From Siderastrea radians (lineage: Eukaryota > Cnidaria > Anthozoa > Scleractinia > Rhizangiidae): a stretch of 64,000 bases of DNA. Positions 63,790 to 64,000 of this stretch are shown here, piece by piece. The notes under the pieces are model-generated. The model did not search any database. It had not been told where the DNA came from and worked only from the letters and a program-made list of their open reading frames with translations. Within the stretch, counting starts at the first letter, position 1; each line of letters starts with the position of its first letter. A program made the position numbers and the translations under genes. Where the stretch lies: positions 16,235,701 to 16,299,700 of the forward strand of contig OZ024888.1 of the NCBI GenBank assembly GCA_964017195.1, given 5' to 3'.

Positions 63790-64000
63790 CACCCAGTTTA
63801 ATGTCAACTAGTGTGATGATTTCAGACAGAGCTACGCCACATAACCACGTATAACTGAATACGTTCTACTAAACAACTTTCATTTGTTCATTTCCGTTGT
63901 TTTACTTAAGGTTTCCATCTACAGATAAAGAAGTTAGAGGCACCTTTCAATAGGATTTCATCAACGGATTCAAAAGTTAGAGGCATAATAAAACCCTGGA
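63790..64000. repeat. Dispersed repeat shared with 24960-25200
   Basis: GTGTGATGATTTCAGACA and GGATTTCATCAAYGGA occur in the same order in both places. It is cut by the window end. Nature unknown. Confidence 0.6.

Overview
This is eukaryotic, animal-type genomic DNA. It is AT-rich and crowded with repeats, and it holds one spliced host gene with GT-AG introns coding for secreted extracellular domains. The DNA transposons, the DIRS and Penelope retroelement remnants and the gene layout fit a cnidarian, most likely an anthozoan such as a coral. That assignment is inference; no host marker gene is present to prove it.

Layout. Positions 1-5000 are about three tandem copies of a 1.5-1.7 kb non-coding unit. 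Positions 5148-8945 are a tandem duplication carrying head-to-head tRNA-like (SINE) heads. Positions 9000-15800 hold small palindromic or MITE-like elements and a rearranged Penelope-like fragment. A dispersed host repeat occurs twice. Copy A is at 15825-17190 and 21201-21310, split by a 4.0 kb Mutator-like element (17191-21200, 9-bp target duplication). Copy B is at 38945-39611 and 57664-58815, split by an 18.05 kb Polinton/Maverick and by a 204-bp TTAA-flanked MITE. Each copy is the empty site for insertions in the other, so the element ends can be set to the base. A 1.67 kb foldback element lies at 21402-23073. A host gene on the + strand (26561-36119) has seven recognisable exons: signal peptide, C-type lectin, CCP/sushi, EGF, ZP domain, furin-like site with tail, and transmembrane anchor. 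On the right, 58843-63274 (minus) is a decayed, intron-bearing DIRS-type gag-pol.

The centrepiece is the Polinton (adintovirus-like) at 39612-57663. It has inverted repeats beginning AG, a 6-bp target duplication GACCCA, and a nearly full virus gene set: VLTF3-like late transcription factor, collagen-shaft fibre, A32-type packaging ATPase, a PPxY-containing virion protein, penton-like minor capsid, pX-like basic protein, double-jelly-roll major capsid (frameshifted), a fused pVI-like/adenain-type protease, a DUF5679-like/phospholipase A2 protein (frameshifted), a chromodomain integrase, an AT-hook/zinc-finger protein, a duplicated Cys-rich gene, protein-primed PolB (in-frame stop) and an unknown cargo gene at the right end. 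Together these supply integration (integrase, inverted repeats), replication (PolB), packaging (ATPase), particle assembly (capsid proteins, protease) and probably entry or exit functions (PLA2, fibre, PPxY).

The most interesting signals are in the Polinton. (1) A textbook -1 frameshift cassette (A AAA AAC, 7-nt spacer, 10-bp perfect stem) lies where the PLA2 frame overlaps the integrase frame, and the integrase has no AUG of its own upstream of its first catalytic Asp. (2) A TCTAA...ATATATG promoter-like motif abuts the start codons of late genes. (3) Protein-interaction motifs are present: PPxY in a virion protein and six PxxxPR motifs at the polymerase N-terminus. (4) A cargo gene has been inserted inside the right inverted repeat. 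Several breaks sit in homopolymers, so true decay and assembly error cannot be told apart here.
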